64,000 nt of DNA, taken from Anisakis pegreffii. Taxonomy: Eukaryota > Nematoda > Chromadorea > Rhabditida > Anisakidae. The position numbers were made by a program, and so were the translations under genes. The DNA lies in NCBI GenBank assembly GCA_035041965.1, contig JAPYMA010001474.1, forward strand, positions 1 to 64,000, in the 5' to 3' direction. Under the pieces are notes generated by a model. It was not told the origin of the DNA. It saw nothing but the letters and a program-made list of their open reading frames with translations, and searched no databases. Positions 23,501 to 36,169 of the stretch are shown one piece after another; within the stretch, counting starts at the first letter, position 1, and the number at the start of each line of letters is the position of its first letter.

Positions 23501-26500
23501 TTCCAAGATTGTTTTCATGGAAACAGTAAGTTCTTGTAATCGGGGATGGGAGGAGGGGTAATGACGGCCTGCCAGACCATCGAAGGAGGTAATGGAGCTC
23601 GCGAGCGTCAGCAGCACTGTTATAGAGAATATGCTTAAAAGGATTCTCCAAATTGATAGGAATAAATGTAGGTAGAGACGTAGTGATTGAATAGCCTTAA
23701 ATGCGTTTTTTTTTGCACCAGTTCAGCAACTCCTTTTCGCCGTGAAAATCTTGGAGTATCTAAATCCCCTTCATATCCACCTCAAAACATAGAAAATCTA
23801 CATCTCGTGGATATTTAATCGAGAAAGCATAATATATTATTTCATTATTTCCATGTTTCTTAAAGAAGGATTGACTCATTTTTATTTTAAAGAAAATTAT
23901 TCAAAATAAATCATAACAAAACAAAACGAATATATTCAACGATTACTCATCTCACTGGAATCGAGTATTAACCTTATCGGTGCACATCGGGAAATAAATT
24001 GAACACAAAAAGAACTTCAGTTGCGATGAACATCGAATTTTAATCAGAGGATCGAAAGTACTGAATCCATTTTCTGCATCTTCTGCGCTTTCATCGCCGA
24101 CTAGATTCGGAAACCTTAAATTAGGTTAATTTCAGGCCATCAATCCAGATACACATATATATACATCCGCGTGTCTTCAAGAAAGCCGGAAGCCTCGGGC
24201 CCCTAAGGACTATATATTGACACTAGTCTGAGCTATATATTGACACTGATATAAATGGAAAGAAGAATGCGCTGAATGATTAGTGACTGCTCTGAAGCAA
24301 TGCCAACGCATTGCTTATGAATGGTAACATCTAAGGCTGTTTGAATGTGGCGTGCACATAAGTACACTGTGTTATGCAGACGTGAAGTCAATACGTCTAC
24401 TAACTGTAACTCTTCAATCATTGGGCTTCTTTCTCATCTGCATACTTATTCTTAACTAAAGGAATGATCTATTTGTTGAGCTTCAATAACATGATAACAA
24501 CCCTCATTTCATTCAGTATCAGTGAAATGCACTCGATCAATCATTCGAAAATATACTAGGAGTGCGATTTATGAGTGCTTTGGCTTACGAATAAAATTTT
24601 CGGCAAATTTTGTTTCGGTTTACGAAAAACTTTGATTAAATTCAGGGATTTTTTCACCGGGCTCGTGAGCAAAATTAGATTCGTGATAGGTTTTGAACGT
24701 TTCTTGGCAATTTTCGATTTTCTGAATATCACTCATCTAGCATTTCAGTCATTCATATTATTAGATTTCAACGCAATGTGTTTTCATCAGTTGAAGTGGT
24801 GCCTGGAGCGAGAGTAAACAGATCGTTTATTCGCAGTGAATTCGAAGCTGGAACTAGTTAGCAACCAGGCTTATCAGAAGAGAATGAATCAGCTTATCAA
24901 AACCAGGTTCTAGTGAACAACTTTCTAAAAATACTGAACATTGACTTTGAGGTAATTTCTCCAAGCACTTTTCCATAATTTATCACAGAAGACGCTCTCA
25001 TTGCAATCAAACATCATACTTTCACTTCTTTATCTCTAGGAACAAAGAGTCTGTCATTGAAAGTGTTGACTTTCTAAGGTTGCTTTTCATGCTGCTCTGA
25101 TTCACGCATACTATGGAAAGTCATAGTTCGGTTTATGAACTAAATTCATTTTATGAACAAACTCTCGGAATGAACTGTGTACGTAAACCGAGCTTGCACA
25201 GTATGAGAATAACCAAATTATTTAAAATTCGTTTGCATGGTATAAACGTTCATTACAATTCTATCCTTTGTTCGAAACATTTAAACCATTCTAGCACAAT
25301 AAAAACATCAACAGTTGCAGAAATAATATTGAAAAAAATGAATGTGCAATAATATCAGTTATTTCAAAATGGTTACTCATTTAGGTGATAAAAATTATTT
25401 TGTTTAATGATCAGTTAAGAGATTCGATACGCTAGTCAGATATGAGATTTACTCGTTGAAACGCAAATAAATCAATGAATAGACTCGATAATCTTGTAAA
25501 CTCTCTTCACATCACTTCCAACCACCTTCAATTGTTCTGCCCCTATCGCACTATGGTATGAAAGTGCTTCAATATCATAAAAATTAATCAAATCAACAAA
25601 AGACGAACGAAATAAAAAATGATATTCATATAATACATAAATCAGTTAACTACTGTTGTGCTGACGACCACATAAGAATATGAAGGACGGAGGGGAGAGA
25701 TGATCAATTTTAGCGTTGCTTAAATATATACTATCGCGTTCATTCTATTGCTGCTTCTATCAATTCGATTTACGAACAAATTTTTCGGCGAAAAATCCTT
25801 TCGGTTTACGATTGCTTTCAACGGTTCTATATCATTTAAGCACACGGACTCTTACAAACAAACTTGACCTAGCAAAATGTACGTTCATGTGACGTCTTTT
25901 GGATTGTTCTGACTGCGATCCAGTCGAAAGCATCGCCATGCGTAATCAACTGGAAAATTTATTGAAAAAATGATCACGTATAAGTTCTTGAAAAAGCATC
26001 GATCAGAATGTGCCAAGACCAGCTGGGATATGTCATGAGGGAGTCTGATTCAACACTTATCAAACTACTTTTCATAGCCAAATCACAGACAAAATGCAAG
26101 GTGGAAAGAACTTGCATGAGTTGGAAAGACATGATCAAAAAGGAATTACTTTTAGTAAAATTGCAGATTAAAAAACAAATATCTACTGCCGATAGATCAA
26201 CAAAATATGCACAGGCAATATGCACATTGGCTCAGTGCAGTAAATCTAATCGTTTGTTGTGAAGAAATTTGTGTAATTATCAGAACGCAAAGGACAGCTA
26301 TAGCCGTCAGCCAGTACACAACGTGCAGAAGCAAATGAAACTATTTTCCATCAAACTTGTCAAATTTTCTGGCGTGCTCTCAAGCAAACATATGTGTATG
26401 AGAGGATTAATGACAGACTTTTGCTTACTTTTCGGCTTATGGGACAACATTGAACTTCAATCATTTTTGCCGTTTATGCAGTTTGTTCACCGATTTTGTT

Positions 26501-28568
26501 TTGTAATTCAACGCTTTTTGGAAGTAGTTGGAGAGGGTTGTGATTGTGAAAAGGTAATTGAGGCATCTGCGATAGTGGAGAGATCGGTTCGTCGGCAAGG
26601 AATTAGTACTACAAGTAGTCATCGAGTAGATGTGATCGGAACGGTTCTCTTTCAGATAAGAAACCACAACTAGGATCTAGTGACGAATTTTCAAATGTGC
26701 TGATTACGCTCTGGAAGCAATGTTCCGGAAATCATCAAAAAAAAGATTATGTTTTCCATAAAACAAAAACACATTCGTATTTTTTCACCATGCTAGTACT
26801 GTTCGTACTTTCTACTTTCAGTAAAAATTTACGTTATCAATTAATTTGGGTCACGGAGAACAAATGAAATCATTTTCTGCCGATTGCTATGAAAAAACAT
26901 TTCATGACCACTTTTTGAAGGGAACGTGAAGGACTTTTGACTTTGAGAGGACATTTGTGTTCATGAACGGAGGTTCCACTGTATTCGGTGAAGTGATTGA
27001 TAGTTACTCTTTAGATTTTGAAATTTTTGAAATTCCACCCTTCAAAAAGATGTCTTTTGGTATGCGTGAAAGTTCTTTTCAAAAAAATTAGGTGAGAAAG
27101 TGGAAGAGTCAACTTGTTTTTTCCGTCGGAATCACCGCAATACCCGAATTGGTCTTCCATTCTGAAAGGATGCCTTTCAGATGATAAACAACCAGTGTGA
27201 GAAGAGTTCATCAGAAAAAAAAGCCTTGAAAGGTCACGTCATCTTTTGTTTTTTATCTGAGTCACCAAATCGCACAATGTGGATGAGTTTTTGAATTTTT
27301 TCCCAATTTTAACTTAGTTCGTTTTCTACGACAGAGGTAGCTTCAAAGAAAATGAAACCAAAAAAATTTTGAAATTCAAAGTTCGCTGATTACATCACTA
27401 GGTAAAATGAAACGAACTGATTCAGCAAATTTTCAGTTTAATTCTTTTGATGCAAAATTTCACGCACATTGTTTTCAAAACAAAAGGCAGCTTTCTGAGC
27501 GATAAAATCGGAAGTCAATTAGTTTTTCGAAACTAATTACTGTCATACGAATTTCGAAACAAAATATTCAATAATACCAAAGAGATTGGTGCATAAAATT
27601 AATAGATTATGAAGAAGAGAAGAGCGCTGAATGACTGACTACTGCTTGTTATAATGTTCGCATGGTGCATATTATTGTGCTTAATATGTATTGCTTTCAG
27701 CGCTATTTATTGGATGGTTAATGCGTGAACATTCTAATTGCAACTAACATCAAACAATATGTTCAGTACTAAGGCCAGATCAAGTCGAATTAACAAAACG
27801 AACGTAATCAAATCAAACTGTGTGGATAATGAAATGGACTGGTCAATTAAATGATACGGTGTGTTCAGTTGAATGTGTTCCACTCGTGTTACGGTTTATC
27901 GCATCTGTCCCAAAAGAAGAGCAGTAAAAGAAGCAGACAAGGTTCACCTCATTCAACTTTCAAGTGACAGACAGTCAAATTAAAATCGATGAAGCAATGT
28001 TAATGAATAGATAATTATAATAATGGTTATTATAATCGTAAAACTGCGCGATCATAATGCGAAAAACATGTGAACGCATTAGAAGTGAACAAACAAACAC
28101 AATGAGCATTAAAAAGCGGTCTGTGCTTGCTCGATCACCTTCATCTCCTTTTACAACCACAGCTGTTCTCATATCATTTCACTTTATGTGACAATAACAA
28201 CAAATTCGTTCCATCTATTATATTACTTCAAATATCCATTAACGACTTTATTGCGCAAATCAAATCACTGTGAATAATTGCACGATAAATGTTGCATTCA
28301 TATTGCACATTACTCAATTACCTATTAAGTCCTCAAACTACATCAAAGAACAATAGCATGAATTCACCGACCGTGTATCATTGTATGGCAGATCTTTGCA
28401 CTGTTCCATAGAAATTGGTTCACATTTTGTTATTTGATGTTGAATACGTGATGAGGATGATGATTTAGCAGTGTTAACTGATCGGAACAATTCAAATAGT
28501 AATAATAATAATAAAGTGCTGAATTTTATGGCAGAACGTGTCATTATGATCGTATTATGGCCTTTCAT
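20573..28568 (-). CDS. fz: Frizzled-family Wnt receptor (Fz4-like), atypical cytoplasmic face
   Basis: Exons 28568-28372, 24114-23973, 22691-22568, 22425-22227, 22063-21880, 21670-21512, 21317-21095 and 20961-20573; phases agree throughout and give 538 residues, a normal Frizzled length. Residues 1-33 form a signal peptide. The CRD has all ten cysteines (49, 57, 94, 103, 110, 121, 125, 132, 149, 162) with [14 protein letters not shown] and [10 protein letters not shown], closest to Fz4. The 7TM part has LLYRERVC (Fz: GRERISC), [13 protein letters not shown] (TM3) and [12 protein letters not shown] (second extracellular loop). The third intracellular loop ([12 protein letters not shown]) lacks the basic KIR...KLERLM segment. 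After TM7 ([17 protein letters not shown]) there is [10 protein letters not shown] instead of KTxxxW. The tail is short, ending RPLC. It should bind Wnt-like ligands; coupling to Dishevelled is doubtful. Confidence 0.92.
21342..21386. repeat. Short tandem duplication in Frizzled intron
   Basis: CTACTGAATGCGTTCTCAA occurs twice about 26 bp apart, just upstream (on the minus strand) of the exon that begins at 21317. This is a local duplication with no coding effect. Confidence 0.5.
21672..21825. repeat. 26-bp direct repeat at a Frizzled splice acceptor
   Basis: The same 26-bp sequence, beginning TTGGATGTATAATGAACACA, occurs at 21672-21697 and 21800-21825 in the same orientation. On the coding strand the copy nearer the exon supplies the pyrimidine-rich tract and the CCAAG acceptor of the TM3 exon. 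The second copy lies upstream in the intron and lacks the AG. Confidence 0.7.
24560..26990. mobile_element. Nest of decayed Tigger/pogo-like elements in Frizzled intron 1
   Basis: Two stretches begin with related motifs (GGCTTACGAATAAAATTTTC at 24582; GATTTACGAACAAATTTTTC at 25769), each followed by CGG(C/T)TTACG-like words. The right edge near 26960-26984 reads GAACGGAGGTTCCACTGTA. This is the reverse complement of a TACAGTGGAACCTCCGTTC end and resembles the element start at 17066. Segments 24902-25060 and 26672-26860 match the copy at 17.45-17.64 kb in word order. ORFs inside are short and broken. These are probably remnants of a non-autonomous or dead DNA transposon; limits are approximate. 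Confidence 0.45.
27010..27200. repeat. Dispersed repeat, copy 1
   Basis: The segment with GATTTTGAAATTTTTGAAAT, TCCACCCTTC, AAAAAGATGTCTTTT matches the one at 47525-47740 (TTTTGAAAATTTTTTGG, TCCACCTTCTCG, AAAGATGTCTTCTCG) in order and spacing. Both are non-coding. The family is unknown. Confidence 0.4.
28372..28568 (-). other. Frizzled first coding exon: signal peptide and CRD start
   Basis: The ATG at 28568 opens a frame with the hydrophobic core [14 protein letters not shown], a short Ser-rich linker and the first two CRD cysteines ([20 protein letters not shown]). The donor is GTCGGT in phase 2. It joins the exon at 24114 (FPNLVGDE) across a 4.3-kb intron, the largest in this gene. Confidence 0.85.
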
Positions 28569-29149
28569 CGAACTGAATGGTAGCTTTACAATATGACAAT
28601 TATTATCACATTATCATATCACATCACAAACAAACACCAGTACACATCCACCTCAGCACACCAAGGATTTACCGTCCCTTCTTATACAACTACTAAAAGC
28701 AGCACGCGCGCATCTATCTCTCCTAGTGCCATTCTTGTATTCTCTCGTTCCGTCTTGCCATCTATCCACTGCACTTTCATTCTTTTGTTCTCTACTCTCA
28801 CACACTCTCTCCTAGCACAGCAACAATCGTTAAGGAGCAGGCGGAGTTTATTCGCAGCTCTCTGATTGCCTGTGCCTCATTCACCGTGCATTCTATTCAT
28901 AAGCTAATCTTTTTATGTCATATTCTCATTATAAAGCTTACTATTTGATTTAGACCATTTATCATTGATGTTCATTACATCAATCATCGACCCGACAGAT
29001 TCGTCGTGCGTTCGTTTGATCATGTTCATGAGCACACCATTCTGCCGATATGATTTGTTCTGATATTGAATATCTCTTACTACTGTTATTTGCCATTATC
29101 ATTCAGTAATATTTTGATTGTCCTACAGCATCTTTCCAGTGAATTAGTT

Positions 29150-29215
29150 AAGCAGCCTGATATGCAAAAGATGTAGGGTTTGAGTCCCTTTTGCGGACTA
29201 CATTTTCACTCTTTG
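29150..29215 (+). repeat. tRNA-like / SINE-like fragment
   Basis: TTAGTTAAGCAGCC followed about 26 bp later by GGTTTGAGTCCC resembles the A box and B box of a tRNA promoter. The AGGG/CCCT stem and TTTGAGT loop fit a T-arm. The anticodon stem does not pair well in either register and there is no clean 7-bp acceptor stem. A tRNA pseudogene or tRNA-derived SINE head is more likely than a working tRNA. Confidence 0.3.
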
Positions 29216-29720
29216 ACTATCAGTAATTGGCGCGGTATCCATTTAACTATCCGAACTGCTTAATGAACATGCATATTTTTTTCTTCTACTTCATCGATAT
29301 GATAGCTGCTGGTGCTCTCACGCTAAAACGGGGCCGTTGTCAGTCAGGAACAAGATACCGGAGATCAGTAAGCGTTGATTAATGTGCAAACGTCAAAAAC
29401 GTTTATAATCACAGGAAAAATAATTTATGTATATTCGTATATCCGTTTGAACTTTAAAAATAAAATCAGCACAAATGAGTGATTGATACGCGACGATAAT
29501 ACGGATCAGCATATAAAATTTCATAAACAACATGAATTATTTCGTGTAGAATGTGTATTTGAATGCAATAGAACAAGAGACGGATATTTAATGATGATCA
29601 ATAACATGAATGAATGAATAAATAAATATCAGCAACGAAGTGTTATTATTACTACATATTTCTATCATTTGTCGGAGTGCTTGCTGCTTCAGTCAACGAG
29701 CGATCATAATTATTGTCGTT

Positions 29721-29961
29721 TCATTCACTTTTCAATTCAAAGAAAACGATAATGAAAGGCGAACGTTTGCTGAAAAGAACGGAAAATATATATGAATTGG
29801 AAGATAGGGGATATGGAAATTCCACCTCGAGCAGTTCCTGCCACGAAGTTGGTTGCTTTTGGAAGGTTCGCCTCCGGGTTATTTCCGTCCCCCTCCCCGC
29901 TCCAAGATTTGCACACCACACTTCCTCTTCTAGATATTTTGCCTTCCAGAATGAATGCCAT
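29721..29961 (-). other. Possible exon in a locally GC-richer patch
   Basis: A roughly 200-bp patch with higher GC keeps two minus-strand frames open (peptides containing KSWSGEGDGNNPE and WQELLEVEFPYPL). It is preceded by a possible CTGGAAG acceptor. No family is recognised and no partner exon could be placed. Confidence 0.2.
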
Positions 29962-30327
29962 CCGTCATTTCATGGAATCAATTACATTAGACATTTTGAT
30001 TATTCAGATCTTGAACGTCGTCACGTTTCCGTTATGAATATTTGGTTGTAAGCAAGCATCATTTATTCGTTCATGGTTAAAGTATACGTTCGAATCAAAT
30101 TGAAAATTTTTAATTTTCACAATTTAAAGCCATTCATCAAACTGGTGTTTATATGCGCATGAACAAGCATATAATGTAATAAGCATTTATGGTAAATATT
30201 TTAATGGTTCGAAGACGAAACACCGGTAGGCGAACTGCTAGCGCAAACCTCACGTGAACGAGAAGATATGCATTCATAAAATTATTGTCTCTTCATTTTT
30301 TTTTCAAAAAACGACTTAGAGATTTAT

Positions 30328-30390
30328 TTACACAGTGATGATTGCTGGTTGTTGTTCGCATTTTGTTTCTCCATCCTTCACTTCATCGAT
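30328..30390 (-). CDS. Possible terminal exon with polyadenylation signal
   Basis: A TTCCACAG acceptor is followed by 20 codons (starting IDEVKDGETKCEQ) and TAA. The TAA overlaps an AATAAA signal at 30328-30323. I recognise no family, and the upstream exon was not found. It may belong with the minus-strand frame at 31559-31810 or be fortuitous. Confidence 0.3.
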   Translation of the reverse strand: MDEVKDGETKCEQQPAIITV

Positions 30391-31558
30391 CTGTGGAATG
30401 AAATGAATTTTCTTTGTTTTGGAGTTGGATACATAGAGCATCGATGAGCGAATTGATGAATAGTGAAAGAAAAAGCAAACATATTCACATTCTTCAGCCG
30501 TTCGGAGAAGAAAAGCTAACTGAAAATTGCTTGGATTGGACAATATTTCAAAAAACATCATGACTTGATATGATGAAATGAATAAAGGTCAACAACGATG
30601 ATTAAGATGCAACATGTTTACCTGGATCGGCTAGACTATCAAACGTTCATAACGTTGCTGGCCACAATGCTCGCGTTTCCGTGCGCATTGTTTTAACCTC
30701 AATTTATGTCACCCCGCTAAGATGCAACATGTATCATCAAAAAATTGAAACTGTCAAATTTGATACTTTTCTCGTTTAGGAGAAAATTTTTAGGCTTAAT
30801 TCCTGGTTAATGTTACTTGTTTGGAGTCTCTTAAGATGAACAGCTTTTCAAGTTTTTTCTTTCAGTGTTTTTCAGTTTTTTATTTCGACAGTTTTTCCAA
30901 AGTTTAAACATAAGCTCAAATTTGAATAAGCTGCAGTAGGAATCCAAGCATTAAACTTCAATCAGAGCCTCGATTAACATAAACATTGATAAAAACTGCC
31001 CAGAAACGACAGTGGTGCCAAGTTTGTGTTTGAAAAACATTGACTGTTAATCACCCGTGATGTTCATGAATGAACTTACTGAGAAGGTAGCACACAACGA
31101 CAAATCGATAATGATAATGGTAGCCCAAGGTTCAAATTACAATTAATCAGTTACAAATCAGTTACAATTAATATTCAGTCAATAGGACTGAATGTTGTAC
31201 GAAATAATGAGATCAAGGAAATAAACGGATTCTTAACGGAGATACAAATTCGATTTGGATGAACGCTTCGAAAACATGGTACATACGCATAGGATTTTGA
31301 AGATGGAACAAGTGCTAAACAGCAAAATTTTTCCGCTCGGTGAGTGATGCACTGAATTGGAAATATGGTCGTCATTAGTATGATAAGAATGAATATATAG
31401 AGCAGTGAAAGGATGAGAAGAGATCTGTTTTTAATTTGTTCATTTGATATTGACTTGTATATGTCATAAAGTTGCGCTGACGATAGGCATTAATCAATTA
31501 ATACTGAATGCTATCCAACGGATATCACAAATAAAGATAATGATAATTAAACAATAAT

Positions 31559-31810
31559 TCAAAGTAGATAAAGTGTTGGACGATACTGATCGTTTGACAG
31601 ATGGAGTTGATGCATAACACTTTCACTGACTGTTATCCAATGATATCTGTGAATATCACGAATTTGAGCAGGATTCATTGACCACTTCTGCAAGCATATC
31701 ACGCGAACTCGTAATCCATGTTCTATGCCATCTGACGGGTACGCCGTACATTCTATTCGAGTGATTTGTTTTGGTATATCAATAGCGCTTCGACCATCTT
31801 TTAACATATG
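31559..31810 (-). CDS. Possible terminal exon of an unrecognised protein
   Basis: A TCTATTTAG acceptor precedes 83 codons and a stop. The peptide is well mixed in composition and has two cysteines (RIECTAYPSDG, RVRVICLQKW), which looks protein-like and might be a small secreted domain. No signal peptide, upstream exon or confident family match was found. Confidence 0.35.
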   Translation of the reverse strand, partial: HMLKDGRSAIDIPKQITRIECTAYPSDGIEHGLRVRVICLQKWSMNPAQIRDIHRYHWITVSESVMHQLHLSNDQYRPTLYLL

Positions 31811-32394
31811 CTAAATAGAACTTTGCATTGATTGTTGATTAATAGGCGATTACCACCATTGTTCTTGGTAGTGTGCTCGTTATTACGGATATAAATATAA
31901 ACAACAACATCTCCAGTATAATCAATTTGATCTGGTTCTATTCTGACCTCATCACTGCCTTATTCAACAACAATATATCTCCGCTGTCTGCAAACAAACT
32001 ATTTGTTACAATTACACATCTGTTATTGTTGCTGCTACTGTTTGACGTTTTTTGAATAAAGAGCATACTGAATTCAAATCATTTGCTAACTCAAGATTTG
32101 CTGAATGTTGGAAAAAGAGATAAGTGGATATATTTATAAGCAACCGATATAAACAAGCTGAACTGATAAATGCATGCACCCACAAGTCAGCTCGTCAGAA
32201 GACAACTAAACAAATTCTTTTAACTTGTTCGCTATTCACGTTGCTTATTCACAATGAATATTTTTCCATTCGTATTACTCAATTCGTTCATGCATAGATA
32301 CTTTACTTTTTCTTCCTCAAAATGAGAACACTCGAGCTGCAGCCATTAGACAGCTCACCAGCTTCATTTAACTGGCATCGATTCTCGCAAAAAC

Positions 32395-32660
32395 CTAATG
32401 GGATCCGACCGACAGTCGGTAGGAAAAATCCGACAATTTTGTTCGGAATATCGACGGTCTGATTCCAACCAAGCAATTTGAAAAGTCTGTCAGTATAACA
32501 AAACGCCAACTCGGTCGGATTCCGACTGTCGGAAAGGCGAGGGGCCAGTTCGGCTGGACCTCGACCGGACCGCTCCGACATTCAGTCGGAATCCCAACTG
32601 TCGGAGAGACGAAATGTTGACCCGGTCAGATTCCAACCACTCACAATTCCACTCCCATTC
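32395..32660. repeat. 72-bp GTCGG-rich tandem repeat, cluster 1
   Basis: This is built from the same unit as the array 1 kb to the right, with words CGGTCGGATTCCGACTGTCGG and GACGAAATG. Spacing between two equivalent points (32541 and 32612) is about 71 bp. It is GC-rich relative to its surroundings and rich in the palindromic core TCCGACnGTCGGA. Confidence 0.7.
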
Positions 32661-33409
32661 CGGTTCCTTCGATATCATGAGGGAGTCTCTTTGTACTTTT
32701 CATCTTGGAATGCAATGGCAACTGGGTGCAATTAGAGAAAAAGACAGTTTGTACTGCGTATTCAAATGATCTCTGCTGCGTCTAGATACGTGAAGCTAAA
32801 TCGGAAATCGTTTTCCAGGTATTATTTTGTTTAAAATTTGAACAGCGCATTATTTTTGTGCATTTTGTTTTTAAAAAATCGATACATTTTACAATGTTGT
32901 TTTAAAGTTTAATGCTATTTCTTAATGTTGAAGTGTGGCTGGATCATCAAAATTGGTACATTGTTTTCTGCGAACGTAAAAATTCATAATACTGATATAT
33001 GTACTGTTGTTGCCATGACGTTCTCATAAACTACACTTTTCTATTTTTTGATTATTTCTTCAATGTTTTAATGGATTAATATCCTTCCCAATTTTTCTGT
33101 TGGATGATGTTTCTTTTGTTAAATTATTTTTTGTGTTTCAGGTGTAGTTTTTTCATATTCGGGAGATGTTTTTTAACCAAAACTGATGCGTTACTGATGC
33201 AAAACTGATATATCAATTTATAACCGATCATGGATATATCTCTGTTGTTTTGATATTCAAATAAATTTTCGTTTAAACTAGCTGTTACAAAAGTGGAATA
33301 TTTATCGCAGGAATAAATGGTCCTGGATAGCTGCAAACCTCTCCATCACATGCAAGAATGTGTATGTGATTGTTTATAGACGTTCTGAACAATTCCGAGA
33401 AATTACCGA

Positions 33410-33680
33410 ATTTTGGTGGATCGGAAAAATTTCAGTCGGATTCAGACAGTCGGCCAGAACTGTGACTGTCGGAACGACGAAATGCCAGTTCGACCGGATT
33501 CCGACCGAGCCATTCCGACAGTCGGTCGGAATTCCGACTGCAGGAATAACAAAATGCCAACTCGATTGGATTCCGACCGAACTGTTTTGACAGTCGATGG
33601 AAATTCTGACTGTCGGAACGACGAAATGCCAACTCGGTCGAATTCCGACCGATCGAAATTTCGCTCGAATCCCATCACTA
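33410..33680. repeat. 72-bp GTCGG-rich tandem repeat, cluster 2
   Basis: The word AAATGCC recurs at 33480, 33552 and 33624, an exact 72-bp period, with about 3.5 units in the array. Each unit contains the palindrome-like TTCCGAC...GTCGGAA. Because 72 is a multiple of three and the unit lacks stops, several frames stay open on both strands; these are not genes. Confidence 0.8.
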
Positions 33681-34860
33681 AAGCTGGATGATAATAACGA
33701 TAAATTAAAATATGAGCATGAAATAACAAAGAAGATAATATTTAAAAGAGAAGAGTGTTGCTGAACACAAATTGAGCTGGCCACTTCGAAAAGTATGAAA
33801 CTGATTGATTTTCACACACTATTTTCAAGTAAATAATTTTGGAAAATCAGAGTGTGAAAAGTGAATAACTACAGTATCATTGAATATATTCGTGGGTGTA
33901 CCTGAGCATATTGAGCCTCAAAGCAGTGAATTTATCATGGACGCAAATAAGCCCTCGAGAATCTGTTACATGCACCATCCAGTTTATCGTTACTTGAACA
34001 TACCTCATATACTCTAAACATATCAAGTTTCCTATTCTTCAACCACTCCGTTTACCATCATACTCAGAGCAACAAGTTTTCCAAAACAAGATAAGAAAGC
34101 TCAATCAAATGCTCTACAAGAATACAGCATTATCGCATTTACAGGAATGACAACATTCATCTTACTAAAACAAAGTTATCGTTGAGTTAACTATAGAACA
34201 TTAAAATAAGAAATACAAACAACAAACACAAATAAACACACGAATAACTGCCATAGAATCAAAGAACGAAAAATGGACTAGACATCATCCCTTCTCATCA
34301 CATCAATCGCTTCATCGACACGAAATATTTGAATGAAATCAACTACGCATCCATTACCAATTAAACAATTTGTCGTCTAGCACTTCTAATATACTGCTAC
34401 ATATTAAAGTCATCAATAAATATACATGTGTTAGGTGTTGTACGTATTGGTGTGCATCAAAGCGGTGCATCAAAGACAAAAGCTTGTTTGATTGAGAGGC
34501 TAACATAGAACGATCTCATGCTCATTACTCATGCAACGATTCATCCCAACCAACTCCTTTCTCAAATCTAACCACAAATATGCACTATCACAAGCCCAAT
34601 CATGTTCTCATCAGCAAGCACTTCAAAATTATTCATCATTCATCTTACTGCAGCTCGTTTCAACCATCCATTCAAGCACTTATCTCATAACAATATTTGT
34701 TACAGCATCCACATAAACCCGTATCATTTATTATATTCATCAAACATTACATATGCATAATATCACTGCTTACACGTCATGCACATATAGCCGAACAAAC
34801 TTCGAAAACAGCTATCGGTTGCAGCAGCTATAATAACAGCTCCATTTAACGATCCCTCTT

Positions 34861-34905
34861 ATTACTATTTATTTTATTATTATTATTATTATTACTATTA
34901 CTATT

Positions 34906-34985
<80 letters not shown>

Positions 34986-35145
34986 GTTATTATTATTATT
35001 ATCAGCACTACTACCATCATTATCATTACCACTACCACTTTTATTATTAATATCAGTACTACTATTAGCGTTCATACTGTTATCACTGTTCTCAACATTA
35101 TTATCACTACTGTTATTGTGGTTATTATTATATTTTATTATTACG
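34861..35145. repeat. (TTA)n-rich microsatellite
   Basis: A long TTATTATTA tract about 130 bp long is followed by imperfect TTATTATCA/CTACTA variants. On the minus strand it reads as poly-Asn, which is an artefact of the repeat. Confidence 0.9.
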
Positions 35146-36169
35146 GACCATATAATTAATTTACTATCTAACCAACACTTACACATGGATGGAACACAAG
35201 TACAGTGAAGTAAAGACTCTAGCTAGACGTTTGAGAAGTAGAAATCGAGAAGTATGCAGTTCAAAGTACGAAAAGGAATGGTTTAAAAAGCACAAAATAC
35301 GAATGACTGAAATGATTCAAAACATTTTTATAAAGTCTATTGGATCGTCATCACTTCAAATAGTCTTCGACAATAACAACAATGTCCTCGTCTTATCCTC
35401 GGCATTCTCATCAAATCAACATAAATAAATTATTTCAAAAATCTCACACCACACAATTAGATCAAATGCTTCCTATTCGATGCCCACAACATCACATTAT
35501 TAATTACAACTTAATCAAATATTACAGCATTATCACTAAACCACTCTTTCTATATCTACTAGTGAAAAATCGCACGATTATTTATTAGAATGCATTCAAT
35601 TAGCAATCAATAAGAACAATACTTGTGTTTGTGGACGTCTCTAATCAAATTACACTTTTCTTTTCACTTTCATAAGAAGAATACTACTGATCCTGTTAAT
35701 GCTACTTCAACACTTGCATCACAACCACTCTATAGTTTAGCGCTTAGATTGGGGGAATGACCATTCCTTTCACATGGACACAGACTGTTACGCGCTTAAT
35801 TTTTTATTATGTCTTGCAGAAAATATTATGCCTTTTCAGTCTATTATGCTATGTTACAACAGATCACCGCCTAAGGCTGATTTACTCATTTTTCAAAATT
35901 ACACACGTGGAAAGTTCCAACGATTATGATTGACTGTAACATCCACAACGTAGTTGTTATGAGGGAACGCAATATCAAATACGTATATTAATATCATCAT
36001 TATAATTATCTTTCCATCTTCCTGCCTACTAATCACAAAGATACACTTTATTTTTGTACGGTCACATCTATTGTAACAATATTACACCTTTATTAAATAC
36101 TCGCAATCACCAACAGCTTTTGTGATGTGCACATATAATCATTCAAAAGATGCAGCTTCATAAAATTAA

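Noticed and set aside
26269..26673. Plus-strand 134-codon ORF in Frizzled intron 1
   Set aside because: Lies inside the decayed transposon nest; no catalytic or structural motif and no splice context.
29150..29215. Functional tRNA gene
   Set aside because: A- and B-box-like words are present, but the anticodon stem does not pair and there is no acceptor stem.
30605..30720. Minus-strand Cys/Lys-rich peptide next to a GTAAAC donor
   Set aside because: All three frames reach a stop before the donor, so it cannot be an internal exon.
33374..33784. Minus-strand 136-codon ORF and overlapping frames
   Set aside because: Product of the 72-bp tandem repeat, open on both strands.
34869..35186. Asn-rich minus-strand ORF
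   Set aside because: Translation of the (TTA)n microsatellite.
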